From a virus, in IMG/VR virus record IMGVR_UViG_3300042301_001514, positions 1 to 61,866 of that record: a stretch of 61,866 nt of DNA. One strand, given 5' to 3'. Shown piece after piece: positions 46,511-56,535 of this stretch. Under the pieces are notes generated by a model, which was given only the letters and a program-made list of their open reading frames with translations, made no database searches and was not told the origin of the DNA. A program made the translations under genes and the position numbers. Each line of letters opens with the position of its first letter. The first letter of the stretch is position 1.

Positions 46511-46873
46511 ATGGAACCAACAAACAACAAGAAGCTAATTGTTCAGAAAATGAAGAGACCAGTGGGGGATTCCTACGCTGTGGCTGAGAAGTATTACAAT
46601 ATACTGTCAGCTGTGAATGGTCTTGGATTGACAGAACGTGAGGTGCAGCTGATAGCCTTTGCGGCTATTAAGGGTAACATCTCCTATGCTAATGTTCGTG
46701 CTGAGTTCTGTGAGAAGTACAAAAGCTCGCCCCCAACCATCAACAACATCATCTCCAAGCTTAAACGTATTGGTGTATTTGTCAAGGACGGTACCAAGGT
46801 GAAGGTCAACCCAGTCATCATCCTAGACTTTGAGAAAGACATTGTCTTACAAATAACTGTAAGTCATGGATAA
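46511..46873 (+). CDS. winged-helix/HTH regulator-like protein
   Basis: The 120-residue protein has a LTEREVQLIAFAAIKGNISY helix pair and KSSPPTINNIISKLKRIGVF, an HTH recognition-like region ending in a beta wing. As first gene after the operator-promoter it could regulate the switch to virion genes or act in packaging. No close family was recognised. Confidence 0.68.
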   Translation: MEPTNNKKLIVQKMKRPVGDSYAVAEKYYNILSAVNGLGLTEREVQLIAFAAIKGNISYANVRAEFCEKYKSSPPTINNIISKLKRIGVFVKDGTKVKVNPVIILDFEKDIVLQITVSHG

Positions 46874-47219
46874 GCCAATCTCAATGTCAGTGAAGGATTA
46901 TCTAGTCAGGACACTAGCTGTTAAGATGATGGTTTCAGAGAAGACAATTGAGACAGTGGTCAATCATCAGTTCCAATCAGCCAATGAGGCAATGGACTTA
47001 AATGACAGCATAGAAATTTCTGGATTTGGAAAGCTCTTCTTTAACAGGAAGAAGGCAGGAAAGAAGGTGGAGAAGCTAAATGCTAAAAAGCTAGCTATGG
47101 AACGTATTATTAATGATGTTAATACGTCTGAGCAAAAGAGAAAGTCTTCTATTGTCACATTAGAAAAGACAATAGTGCAGATAAACCAACTTAAACCAAG
47201 AACTACATATGAAGATTAA
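46866..47219 (+). CDS. IHF/HU-like DNA-bending protein
   Basis: The 117-residue protein has an N-terminal helical dimer region (MSVKDYLVRTLAVKMMVSE) and NDSIEISGFGKLFFNRKKAGK, where GFGxFxxxxRxxR is the HU/IHF beta-arm motif. It then has a helical extension beyond the usual 90 residues. IHF-like genes next to the terminase are typical of crAss-like phages. It may bend DNA at a packaging or promoter site. Confidence 0.8.
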   Translation: MDKPISMSVKDYLVRTLAVKMMVSEKTIETVVNHQFQSANEAMDLNDSIEISGFGKLFFNRKKAGKKVEKLNAKKLAMERIINDVNTSEQKRKSSIVTLEKTIVQINQLKPRTTYED

Positions 47220-47508
47220 CTTCTCCCAGATATATGAGGGTTGGAAAAATAACCTTTTCCCAGCTGAGAATATGAGAACTTACATTAAACAAGTGAGTGA
47301 TGAAAGAATGGCTATATGTGAGGAGTGTGATCTCATATCAACAAAACATAAAACTGTCAGACCTGATGTACATTGCACAAATTGTGGATGTATGTTAATT
47401 GCTAAAACAAAATGTTTATCATGTGACTGTCCTCTTAAGAAATGGGAAGCTGTTATAGCCAATGTAGAAGAGGAGGAAGCATTAAAAAAAGAAGTTCATG
47501 GACAATAA
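47209..47508 (+). CDS. zinc-ribbon protein
   Basis: The 99-residue protein has CEECDLISTKHK, then HCTNCGCML and CLSCDCPLKKW, giving three CxxC-type pairs for two zinc ions. The C-terminal tail is acidic. It may bind DNA or a packaging protein. It overlaps its neighbours by 11 bases on each side. Confidence 0.72.
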   Translation: MKINFSQIYEGWKNNLFPAENMRTYIKQVSDERMAICEECDLISTKHKTVRPDVHCTNCGCMLIAKTKCLSCDCPLKKWEAVIANVEEEEALKKEVHGQ

Positions 47509-47776
47509 GGTAATGCATATTAAGAAGATTCACCTAGATAATTTTATAGAAATCTTAGTAGATCTCTATAATAAAGGTGTGGACTATATTGATATTACAG
47601 GTGCTCCAGATGATAATCAAGAGAGTGATCAAGATAGGATGGCTGTATCATTTACAAAAGACTATATGATGGAAGGAGCTGAAGAAAACTTTAAAAATGT
47701 TCCTATACAAGGAATGGATATAAGTGAGCTTCTGAATCAAAAACTGTCTGATAAAGACTTGAATGATTTAATATGA
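47498..47776 (+). CDS. hypothetical protein of packaging operon
   Basis: The 92-residue protein has MHIKKIHLDNFIEILVDLYN and GVDYIDITGAPDDNQESDQD (two phrases), suggesting an alpha/beta fold. Position upstream of terminase is conserved in type among Bacteroidota phages from memory. Function unknown. Confidence 0.7.
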   Translation: MDNKVMHIKKIHLDNFIEILVDLYNKGVDYIDITGAPDDNQESDQDRMAVSFTKDYMMEGAEENFKNVPIQGMDISELLNQKLSDKDLNDLI

Positions 47777-48054
47777 GTAAAAAGAACAACTACGAAAAAG
47801 CTCTTTATATACTACAAGAACTACATAAAGACTTTCCTACATACAATTTAGGAAGGCATCTTGCTACAGCTCTTAGTGATTATGGAGATATATGGGGGAT
47901 GACAGACAAAGAATTAGTCTTTGCTTTGGAAAAATATAAGACAGAGATTGAAATGGACGTTCCACATACAGATGAGTCTGAGATTGATAAGATTATAAAA
48001 GAAGGTATGGACCTTGATAATATACTAAAAGAAGAAGAAGATGGCGACTATTAA
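47773..48054 (+). CDS. hypothetical helical protein
   Basis: The 93-residue protein (MSKKNNYEKALYILQELHKD) is helical and acidic at its end (NILKEEEDGDY). It overlaps the preceding stop by ATGA and the next gene by 14 bases. Confidence 0.7.
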   Translation: MSKKNNYEKALYILQELHKDFPTYNLGRHLATALSDYGDIWGMTDKELVFALEKYKTEIEMDVPHTDESEIDKIIKEGMDLDNILKEEEDGDY

Positions 48055-48373
48055 AAAAACTACATATATAAACACAGAGCTTGAATGGGCAGAAGCACAG
48101 CTTGTTTCCTGGAAAGCTTATGTAAATGCAAACCCACTACATGAATTGAAAGATAGAATTGAGTGGAAGCCTACAGCTAAAGGAGGAATGTTACCTATGG
48201 TAATAGCTAGTATTGAAGCTCAGGGTAAGTTTGTACAGGAGACAATGAAGAACTACCTTGCTCTAGTAGAAGTGGTAGATAAGCTAAGAAACATGGAAGA
48301 AGCTAAGGTGGAAGTGAGAGGAAAGGGTGAGTTGTCAGGAGCTGCTGCTGAGTTTTTAGCAAATAGAAAATAA
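48041..48373 (+). CDS. small terminase-like protein (tentative)
   Basis: The 110-residue protein (MATIKKTTYINTELEWAEAQ) is helical with a basic N-terminus and a coiled-coil-like centre (KFVQETMKNYLALVEVVDKL). It starts one base before the large terminase and shares TAATG spacing. Small terminase subunits are often of this size and position, but no HTH motif proves it. Confidence 0.55.
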   Translation: MATIKKTTYINTELEWAEAQLVSWKAYVNANPLHELKDRIEWKPTAKGGMLPMVIASIEAQGKFVQETMKNYLALVEVVDKLRNMEEAKVEVRGKGELSGAAAEFLANRK

Positions 48374-50415
48374 TGATTGAACTACAAAACATAGATTACA
48401 AAGATTGGTTCATAAATCAGAAACGTATTCCTGATAAGGAATCTGCTGAATGTAAACCGTTCTTTGATTTCCATAGAGAATTATGTTTAAATGGTGCTAT
48501 GATGGGGGGTGTGTATATCAACCCCTTTTTATATTGGCACCTAAATATATGGCACACTGAGGTGGATGTCATAGATGATAGAGGAAGAATTGCACAAAAA
48601 TATGCTAATCCGTTTTTAAGAGATAATGAGTGGCTGGTAACAAACGAAATTGATAGAGCCCAACAGGAAAAAAAGGGCTTGGTTATTCTAGGTATTAGAC
48701 GTTTTGCTAAATCCGTTCTTGAAGCATCCTATATTGCATGGGGTGCAACATTTGATGAGAACTCCCAGAATATTATTGCTGGTTTGAATGCACCAGATAT
48801 AAAACTTATTACGGATAAAATAGATAAAGGATTAAACTTTATCCCTGAGTATTGGAGATGGCAGAGAATTGAGGATAACTGGAAAAACCAGGTCACATTA
48901 GGTATTAAAACCAAATCTGGTGAACGTATCCCATTCTCTTCCATTCTGATACGTAACCTTGATGAAGGTAATAATGAAGAAGCAATTGCAGGTACAAAAC
49001 CACGTAAATTAATTATAGATGAGATTGGTAAAGGAAATTTTCTTAGAGGTTTACAGGCGGCTATACCAGGTTTCACTACACCCTATGGTTGGGGATGTTC
49101 TCCAATTCTCACAGGCACTGGTGGTGATATGAAGAAATTTCAGGATGCAAAATCCCTGATGTTTGACGTAGACAACTTTAATTTCCTTACATATAATAAT
49201 GCAAAAGATGATAAGCGTATACATGGCTTATTCATCCCAGCTAAATATAGAATGGAAGCTAAAGAGAAATCTACATTAGGAGCTTTCTTAAATGAGCCTA
49301 CTGGATCAGACTTATATAACGTTGAAATGTTAGTGGGTGATGAGGAAAGAGCTAAAGAGATTACAGAGAAGAACCTAGAAAGACTTAAAAAGGCTGGAGA
49401 TAGAATTGCTTATTTGAAGGAGAAGATGTACTACCCAATGGAGGTGGATGATATCTTCTTGAATGAGGATACAAACATCTTTGATATTGAATCAGCTAAG
49501 AGACAGAAAACCAGACTGTTACAACAAGAAAGAACAGGAACTCCTGTTACATTGTTCTCTGGAGAAAATGGTATTGAGCATGAGTTTACAGACAAGCTTC
49601 CTATATCTAACTTTCCATTAAAGAACAGTGATACAAAAGATGCTCCTATAGTTATATATGAATTCCCTGTAGAAAACCCTCCTTATGGATTGTATGTAGC
49701 AGGAGTTGACCCTTATAGACAAGGTAAGTCTGTGTATTCAAGTTCACTTGGTTCTGTATTCATATATAAAAGAATGCATGAAATTAGTGGTGAGAAGTAT
49801 CAAGATATGTTCGTAGCTTCGTATTGTGCAAGACCTGATAAGAAAGAGATTTGGGAAGAACAAGCTAGACTTCTTATTAAGTATTACAATGCAAGAACAC
49901 TGTGTGAGAATGATGATATATCATTTATAGAATATATGAAGGCCAAAGGGGATGCTCACTATTTAGAGAAACAACCTGAATGGCTTAAAGAAATTGTTCC
50001 AAACACAACAGTTAAAAGAGATTATGGAATTCATCGTTCAAGTGACAAAATAATTGAGTATCTTCACACCTGCTTAAAGAAGTATATGGAGTCTGTGATA
50101 TTCAAAGAAACAAATGAGGCTGGTGATACTATAAGAGAAGTTCTAGGGGTGAGTAAGATATTTGATCCTGTATTGCTTGAAGAGATTATACAATACAATG
50201 ATTCAGGTAACTTTGATAGAATCATTGCTGCAGAGTTAGCCATTGCACAAGCATTAAAGATGGACCCTATTATGGGTAAGATTGGTGGAACATCTGATGA
50301 TAGAGTGAAGGCAATGTTTAGTAAGAAGAAAGGAAACGTACTGTTTACAGAATCAAGAGGTGGGATGTTTGGAACCTCTCATAATAAATATAAAAGAAAT
50401 AAATTGTTTACATAA
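48373..50415 (+). CDS. terL: large terminase subunit (TerL)
   Basis: The 680-residue packaging motor has the ATPase motif VILGIRRFAKSVL (deviant Walker A, ~98-110), KLIIDEIGKG (Walker B, ~216-225) and a C-terminal RNase-H-like nuclease with VAGVDPYRQGKS, LCENDDISFIEYM and FDRIIAAELAIAQAL providing acidic residues. It translocates DNA through the portal and cuts concatemers. Length is typical of crAss-like TerL. Confidence 0.93.
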   Translation: MIELQNIDYKDWFINQKRIPDKESAECKPFFDFHRELCLNGAMMGGVYINPFLYWHLNIWHTEVDVIDDRGRIAQKYANPFLRDNEWLVTNEIDRAQQEKKGLVILGIRRFAKSVLEASYIAWGATFDENSQNIIAGLNAPDIKLITDKIDKGLNFIPEYWRWQRIEDNWKNQVTLGIKTKSGERIPFSSILIRNLDEGNNEEAIAGTKPRKLIIDEIGKGNFLRGLQAAIPGFTTPYGWGCSPILTGTGGDMKKFQDAKSLMFDVDNFNFLTYNNAKDDKRIHGLFIPAKYRMEAKEKSTLGAFLNEPTGSDLYNVEMLVGDEERAKEITEKNLERLKKAGDRIAYLKEKMYYPMEVDDIFLNEDTNIFDIESAKRQKTRLLQQERTGTPVTLFSGENGIEHEFTDKLPISNFPLKNSDTKDAPIVIYEFPVENPPYGLYVAGVDPYRQGKSVYSSSLGSVFIYKRMHEISGEKYQDMFVASYCARPDKKEIWEEQARLLIKYYNARTLCENDDISFIEYMKAKGDAHYLEKQPEWLKEIVPNTTVKRDYGIHRSSDKIIEYLHTCLKKYMESVIFKETNEAGDTIREVLGVSKIFDPVLLEEIIQYNDSGNFDRIIAAELAIAQALKMDPIMGKIGGTSDDRVKAMFSKKKGNVLFTESRGGMFGTSHNKYKRNKLFT

Positions 50416-52997
50416 TGGCAATTATAAGATATACAAAAGACGCAACAATTAGGTATGCCTATTTAAACATCTTCCCTGATCAGTTTAAAACTGAGAAGGA
50501 AAAGATGGATGAGAGTTGGATAAAGAATACAATGGACTACTTTGCAAACAAAGCTTACGCTGAGTATGTAAAGAACCGTGATACGTTTGTTAAGAACTAC
50601 GATCTTGTTAAGGGTATTTTAAGACATGAGGATTTTTACCAAGAACCTGAGGTGAGAAGTTTTACAGATATGCTAACAGCTGATTTACAGCTTCCTGCAT
50701 ATGTAAAACATTATTCTATAATGACAACACCTATTAATGAATTAGTAGGTGAGATTTCTAAACGTCCAGATGCTTTCCGTGTGAAGGCATTTGATGATGA
50801 TAGTAAGTCTGAAGAGCTTGAATTTAAAACAAGTATATTACAAGATTATGTAATTAATCAAGCTCAGTCTAAAATACAAGAACAAGCTGATTTAAAAGGA
50901 GAAGAAATCTCTGACGAAGACTTGCAAAAAATGACAATGGAGGATGTAAAAGATCAACTTGATTCTTATACATCTGTTGCAGAGAAGTGGGCTAATCATG
51001 TATTAACAGCTCAGAAAGCTGAGTTTATTTTAAAAGAAAAAAGTGAAGATGCGTTTAGAGATTTATTAATTTCTTCTAGAGAGTTCTATCATGTATATGA
51101 AGATAACTCAAAAGTTGGATTTAATATTGAGGTGGCTAACCCTAAGAATACATTCTTCTTAACTACACCAGATAGAAAATATATTTCAGATCCTTCAGGA
51201 CGTGCACAAGGAGCATATGCTGCTGGTACAGTTATGGTGATGGAACTATCTGAGATTATTGAAACGTTCCCTGATATCACTAAAGAAGAGATTGATCACT
51301 TACGTAGTTCATTACAAGACTATGGTTTGATTAACGTACGTGAATCTAATTTAGGTAATCCTAATGCTATTCCAGGTATTGATTCAGTACAATATGATAC
51401 ATATGATCCATTAGTGTTACAAACAAGAATGGTAATTGAGTCTGAAATGAAAGAGAACAATGATGGCTTACAAGACTTCTTAGGTCTTACATCTAATGTT
51501 AGTTCATTTGGTTACAAGTATGTTGTTGTACGTACATATTGGATTTCTAAAAAGAAGATTGGTAAATTAATTTACTTAGATGAGTTAGGTAATGAGCAAT
51601 CTTTACTAGTAGATGAAAACTACAAATCTGGAACTATTCCTACACAACAATCGTTAGAGTGGGGATGGATTAATGAATGGTACCAAGGAGTTAAGATTGG
51701 TCCAGACATCTATCATATTAAACCATATAAATTACTTCCTTATTGTCCTATCATTGGATTAGTACATGAAGTTAAGAATACAGAAGCTAGAAGCTTGGTA
51801 GATATGATGAAACCTTTTCAGGTTCTTTATAACGTTTGTATGAATCAATTATACAAGCTGTTAGAAAAAGAAGTTGGTAAGGTGTATTTAACATCTATTA
51901 GACATATTCCTATTCCTAAAGATGGAGATGCTCAAGATGCTCTTGATGTATGGGAAATGGAAGCACGTAACCGTGGTGTAATGTTTATTGATGACTCTCC
52001 AGAAAATTTGAAGAGCCCATCATCATTTAACCAGTTCCGTGATATTGATCTTACACGTACGCAAGAGATCCAATCTAGATATACACTAGCTCAACAATTA
52101 AAGAATGAGTGTTGGGAATTGATAGGTATGTCTAGACAACGTATGGGATCTATTTCAGCTAGTGAATCAGCTACAGGTACTAACACTGCTATTACACAAT
52201 CATATTCTCAAACTGAGCCTATATTTGTTGCACATGAATACGTATTAGGTCAGCTTTATCAAGCTATAATTGATGCATCACTATATGTAGAAGCTAAAAA
52301 ACCTGAGTCAACTATTTCATATATTACTAACGAAGGAGAATCTGCATTTGTACAAGTGAATGGTACAGATCTTAAGTTCCGTGATCTTAAAGTGTATTTA
52401 ACTAATAGACCAGAAGATCAGAAAATGTTTAATGAAATTAGAGGCTTATCTCAAGCTGTTTTACAAAACGGTGGTTCATTACATGATATCATTGAGCTTT
52501 ACAGCACTAACTCTGTACGTCAGATGAAGAAGGTGTTTAAGACACTTAAAGATCGTCAAGATCAAATGCAAGATCAACAAATGCAACAAAAGCAACAAGA
52601 ACTTGAGCAACAGCAACAGCAATCTATGGCAGCTATTGAAAGTGCTAAACAAATGCAAGCTGAAAAAATAGCTCATGATGATTATCAAAATGCATTAGAC
52701 AGAATTAATAAGAAAGAAATTGCTATTATTTCTGCTGAATCTAAAGGGGGATTACCAGATACAGACATAAATGGAGTTCCTGATGCTTTAGAAGTTGATA
52801 AATTAATGCGTGAACAAACAAAAGCTGCTAATGATTATCAATTAAAAATGAACGATATTCAATCTAAAAATACATTAGCTTTACAAAAACTTGAAGTAGA
52901 AAAAGAAAAGTTAAAAGTATCTAGAGAGAATCAAGCAAATGATTTAGCTATTGCTAAAGAGAATGCTAAAGGTAGGGCGAACAAGAAAACTAAATAG
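50415..52997 (+). CDS. portal protein
   Basis: The 860-residue protein follows TerL directly, has a long globular first part and a C-terminal 150-residue helical and Gln-rich coiled coil (about residues 700-860, QQMQQKQQELEQQQQQS). Length and position between TerL and the capsid genes fit a dodecameric portal of Podoviridae type. Residues such as ELVGEISKRPDAF near 112 and LVDMMKPFQVLYNVCMNQ near 460 are portal-like. Confidence 0.85.
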   Translation: MAIIRYTKDATIRYAYLNIFPDQFKTEKEKMDESWIKNTMDYFANKAYAEYVKNRDTFVKNYDLVKGILRHEDFYQEPEVRSFTDMLTADLQLPAYVKHYSIMTTPINELVGEISKRPDAFRVKAFDDDSKSEELEFKTSILQDYVINQAQSKIQEQADLKGEEISDEDLQKMTMEDVKDQLDSYTSVAEKWANHVLTAQKAEFILKEKSEDAFRDLLISSREFYHVYEDNSKVGFNIEVANPKNTFFLTTPDRKYISDPSGRAQGAYAAGTVMVMELSEIIETFPDITKEEIDHLRSSLQDYGLINVRESNLGNPNAIPGIDSVQYDTYDPLVLQTRMVIESEMKENNDGLQDFLGLTSNVSSFGYKYVVVRTYWISKKKIGKLIYLDELGNEQSLLVDENYKSGTIPTQQSLEWGWINEWYQGVKIGPDIYHIKPYKLLPYCPIIGLVHEVKNTEARSLVDMMKPFQVLYNVCMNQLYKLLEKEVGKVYLTSIRHIPIPKDGDAQDALDVWEMEARNRGVMFIDDSPENLKSPSSFNQFRDIDLTRTQEIQSRYTLAQQLKNECWELIGMSRQRMGSISASESATGTNTAITQSYSQTEPIFVAHEYVLGQLYQAIIDASLYVEAKKPESTISYITNEGESAFVQVNGTDLKFRDLKVYLTNRPEDQKMFNEIRGLSQAVLQNGGSLHDIIELYSTNSVRQMKKVFKTLKDRQDQMQDQQMQQKQQELEQQQQQSMAAIESAKQMQAEKIAHDDYQNALDRINKKEIAIISAESKGGLPDTDINGVPDALEVDKLMREQTKAANDYQLKMNDIQSKNTLALQKLEVEKEKLKVSRENQANDLAIAKENAKGRANKKTK

Positions 52998-52999
52998 TT

Positions 53000-53530
53000 A
53001 TGTTTGATAAACTGATTGAGATTATATCTAATTGGTGGTTACAACTAACCCCAATAATTATAATAAGAGATTACGAGAAAGCTGTATTACTTAGGTTTGG
53101 AAAATTTAAAAAAGTTCTTGAACCTGGAATACATTTGAAAATTCCAATGTTTGACGAGGTGATTGACCAGCATGTTGTCACTACAACATTAAGTCTTGAT
53201 GCACAATCTTTGTATACAGCAGATAAACAGAATATTGTTGTGAAAGGATTGATTAAATATAAGATAGCTGACGTTAAAATATTCTTATTAGAAGTTTGGG
53301 ATGCTCAAGATGCTATATCAGATATGGCACAAGCTATCATTAAAAATGTCATTATGTCTATGACATTAGATGAGTGTACAGATGCTGAAATTGATAACAC
53401 TCTTACTAAGAAAGTGAGGGTGGAAGCTAAGAAGTGGGGGGTTGAAGTTCAACAAGTTACACTCACTGACCTAGCTCCAATAAGAAGCATTAGACTTATA
53501 AATGACAACTTTATTAATAAATTAGATTAG
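53000..53530 (+). CDS. SPFH/band-7 (stomatin-like) protein in head module
   Basis: The 176-residue protein has a hydrophobic N-terminus (~8-23) and band-7 features: VLLRFGKFKKVLEPGIHLKI, SLDAQSLYTADKQNIVVKG and YKIADVKIFLLEV, ending with an SPFH-type tail helix. Host stomatins form membrane cages; why one is in a capsid operon is unclear. It could be a membrane or ejection factor. It starts three bases after the portal gene. Confidence 0.8.
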   Translation: MFDKLIEIISNWWLQLTPIIIIRDYEKAVLLRFGKFKKVLEPGIHLKIPMFDEVIDQHVVTTTLSLDAQSLYTADKQNIVVKGLIKYKIADVKIFLLEVWDAQDAISDMAQAIIKNVIMSMTLDECTDAEIDNTLTKKVRVEAKKWGVEVQQVTLTDLAPIRSIRLINDNFINKLD

Positions 53531-53589
53531 AGTAAAAAATATTAATGCTATATTATCTTAAATAATGATCTATATAGAGCTTCATCTCT

Positions 53590-53617
53590 TTGATATTAAT
53601 TTACTATAGTATACTTT
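53590..53617 (+). promoter_or_regulatory. candidate promoter before scaffold-like gene
   Basis: TTG (53590-53592), 17 bases, then TATACTTT (53610-53617) differs from TAnnTTTG by the last base. It lies in the 120-base gap after the SPFH gene. It might raise expression of the capsid genes. Confidence 0.35.
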
Positions 53618-53650
53618 TACATTACAAAACCAATTAAAACTCAACTACAT

Positions 53651-54937
53651 ATGGCTGAAAATCTAGATAATCCAGGTTTTGGGAACTTTAGTATCCAAGA
53701 TACAATGGAAATGGGAATGGGCAACGCTGAATTGTTAAACGATTTAATGGGCCCTGATAGTGCTACATCTAATCCTGATGACATTAAGGATATTAATGAC
53801 ACTCCCCCTCCTGCTCCTGATAAAAAAACTACTTCTGCAAATTCAGGTAAAAAACCTGATGCAGACAATTCTAGTGATGACACTTCTGATAAAAAACCTG
53901 ATGAAAAGAAATCTTTAACAGACTTCTTATTAGGTGGAGACGATGAAGAAGATGGTGATGATTCAGAAGATACTGATAATCAACCAGTTGCAAAAACTAG
54001 TAAACAAGATAGTAAACAAGATGATGCTGATGAAGAGGAAGGAGATGATGCTCCTGAGTCAACATTTTCATCTTTATCTAAAGACCTTTTCAAACTGGGT
54101 GTATTCACTCAAGGAGAAGATGAAGAAGAAGAACCAATTACAACTCCAGAACAATTCTTAGAGAAGTTTAATGCTGAGAAAAAGAAAGGAGCTATTGAAG
54201 TGGTTGATAACTTCATTGGTCAATTTGGAGAAGATTATCGTAATGCATTTGATGCCATATTTGTAAAAGGAGTTGATCCTAAAGATTACTTTGGTACATA
54301 TAACCAAATTCAATCATTTGCTGAAATGGATCTTGCACAAGAAGCAAATCAGGTTTCTGTAATTAAACAAGCTTTAGCTGATCAAGGATTTGATCCTGAA
54401 GATGTTACATCTGAAGTTGAAAGACTTAAGAACTACGGAGATCTTGAAAGTGTTGCTACAAAGCATCACAAGGTCTTAGTAAAGAAAGAAGCTGTAAAGC
54501 TTCAAAAAATGGAACAAGAGAAAGAAGTACAATTACAACAACAAGCTCAATATAAACAGCAATATGCTAATAATGTAACCCAAGTGTTACAAGACAAGCT
54601 AAAAGCAAAAGAGTTTGATGGTATTCCTCTTAATCCAAAACTGGCTGGTGAACTACAAGATTTCTTAGTAACAGATAAGTACAAGACAAATTCTGGTGAA
54701 ACATTAACAGACTTTGATCGTACTATTCTAGAACTTAAACGTCCTGAGAATCATGAAAGAAAAGTGAAAGTTGCTCTTTTACTTAAGATCTTGGAAAAAG
54801 ATCCTACACTTTCTACGATTCAAAAGAATGGTGTCACCAAAAAGTCAAATGAATTGTTTGGTGAGGTAGCCAGACAGGTTAGTAAAAGTGCTGTGAAATC
54901 TAAACAACCAGTCAAAGCTAACTCATGGTTTCAATAA
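53651..54937 (+). CDS. scaffold-like capsid assembly protein
   Basis: The 428-residue protein has a very acidic, Asp/Glu/Pro/Ser-rich disordered N-terminal half (~30-170), then Gln-rich coiled coils (~260-330) and a C-terminal region ending in KANSWFQ. Position between portal and major capsid, charge and coiled coil fit a scaffold. Start context is CAACTACATATGG. Confidence 0.74.
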   Translation: MAENLDNPGFGNFSIQDTMEMGMGNAELLNDLMGPDSATSNPDDIKDINDTPPPAPDKKTTSANSGKKPDADNSSDDTSDKKPDEKKSLTDFLLGGDDEEDGDDSEDTDNQPVAKTSKQDSKQDDADEEEGDDAPESTFSSLSKDLFKLGVFTQGEDEEEEPITTPEQFLEKFNAEKKKGAIEVVDNFIGQFGEDYRNAFDAIFVKGVDPKDYFGTYNQIQSFAEMDLAQEANQVSVIKQALADQGFDPEDVTSEVERLKNYGDLESVATKHHKVLVKKEAVKLQKMEQEKEVQLQQQAQYKQQYANNVTQVLQDKLKAKEFDGIPLNPKLAGELQDFLVTDKYKTNSGETLTDFDRTILELKRPENHERKVKVALLLKILEKDPTLSTIQKNGVTKKSNELFGEVARQVSKSAVKSKQPVKANSWFQ

Positions 54938-54973
54938 ACAATTTCAATAAACATTAATTAAAAAAATAAAAAA

Positions 54974-56527
54974 ATGGCAATTCAAACAATTCCAGGTTTA
55001 ACTGGTTTTACTTACGCAAGAGTAGCTTCTATGGACAAGCGTGCTGTAGGTAAATTAACAGATGCTAACCACTTGGAAAGCTTTCACTCTACAGAGCCAG
55101 CAGATTATGATAAGAAAATTATCAGTTTGTATACTCAAAGCTCTCTTTACAGTAATGACTTCTTGGACATGATTAACAAGAGCACTCCTTACTATATTGA
55201 CAACAACAGTGATGCTTGGAAGTGGCAGGTACAAGTTCCATACAAGTTCCCTAAAATCATTGACATTCCAACAAGTACTTTAGAGCTGAGCAAGCCAGGT
55301 ATTGATGGTCAAGAATTCCAATTAGTAATTGATACTAATGAGTTCTCTAAGAATGCAATTGTATCTGTAGGTACTCGTCAGTATGGTCCTCGTTTCTATG
55401 TAATCAAAGATCCAGTAAACTGGAACATGGGTTACTTATACACTTTCACTTTAGTTACAGACAATCCAACTGTAGATTTCGTTAGTCCTAACTTCTTAAG
55501 AGTTGGTATTGAATTGGAATTAGTTGATGCTGCAATTGGTGAATTTGACCAAGACTTATTAGGTCTTCCTCGTTTAGGTGAGCAAATCACAATGTTTGAA
55601 TCTTTAGGTTCTGCATATGGTTATGAGCACAAAATCACTGAGTGGGCTGATGATAAGATGATGGTTGATGCTTCTGGTAAAGCTTTAGACATTTTAGTAT
55701 ATGCTCCTCAAAGACGTAACCAATTACCTTTAACTCGTAATGATGTTAAGTGGGAACCATTTATTGAGTTCTGGATGCGTAAGTCTATGTTAGAATTAAA
55801 AGTTAAGCGTATGATCTGGGCTAAGCCTGGTACCGTGAAGACTAATGGTTCTAAGCAAGAATTAAAGCGTACATCTGCTGGTGTTTACCACAGAATGCGT
55901 AATAACGGTAACTTAGTACAATACAACCGTGGTGAGTTCACTGCAAACTTGATTCGTTCAGTGTTTGGTGACTTGTTCTACAGACGTGTTGATGTTAAGG
56001 ATCGTAGAGTTAAAATGTACACTAACGAAGCTGGTTTTGACGTGTTCCAACAAGCTTTAAAGAATGATGCATTGAATTCAGGTTTAACTTTCATGGCTGA
56101 TTCTGGTAACAGATATTTACAAGGAGAAGGTCAACACATTACTTACAACTTTGCATTTGATGCAATGGTTACACGTGAGACTGGTCGTGTTGAATTGATC
56201 CACTTGAAAGAATTAGATCTTCCTCAAACAAACTTAGAATTTGGTCAGAATAAGAAGTCAACTCCAGTATTTATGGTGTTTGATGTATCTCCAATGTCTG
56301 ATGGTTCTATGATCAACAACATTCGTGAAGTACGTATGAAGGGTGCTCCTTCTATGACTTGGGGTTATATTGATGGTACTCGTCACCACTTAGGCTTTGC
56401 TAAGTCTCAAGGTATGAGTTCTGCAAATAAATTCCCAGGATACGAAATCTGGATGAAAGATCGTTGTGATGTATTCATTGAAGATTTATCTAGAACAGTA
56501 TTGATTGAAGAAATTCCTCAATTCTAA
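54974..56527 (+). CDS. major capsid protein
   Basis: The 517-residue protein follows the scaffold-like gene and is long, beta-rich and without signal. Phrases such as ITEWADDKMMVDASGKALDI and LLGLPRLGEQITMFESLG, and a long spine helix, fit the HK97-fold capsid of crAss-like phages, though identity was assigned by position and size. It is followed by a structured, gene-free 168-base region. Confidence 0.8.
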   Translation: MAIQTIPGLTGFTYARVASMDKRAVGKLTDANHLESFHSTEPADYDKKIISLYTQSSLYSNDFLDMINKSTPYYIDNNSDAWKWQVQVPYKFPKIIDIPTSTLELSKPGIDGQEFQLVIDTNEFSKNAIVSVGTRQYGPRFYVIKDPVNWNMGYLYTFTLVTDNPTVDFVSPNFLRVGIELELVDAAIGEFDQDLLGLPRLGEQITMFESLGSAYGYEHKITEWADDKMMVDASGKALDILVYAPQRRNQLPLTRNDVKWEPFIEFWMRKSMLELKVKRMIWAKPGTVKTNGSKQELKRTSAGVYHRMRNNGNLVQYNRGEFTANLIRSVFGDLFYRRVDVKDRRVKMYTNEAGFDVFQQALKNDALNSGLTFMADSGNRYLQGEGQHITYNFAFDAMVTRETGRVELIHLKELDLPQTNLEFGQNKKSTPVFMVFDVSPMSDGSMINNIREVRMKGAPSMTWGYIDGTRHHLGFAKSQGMSSANKFPGYEIWMKDRCDVFIEDLSRTVLIEEIPQF

Positions 56528-56535
56528 TAAAAGAG

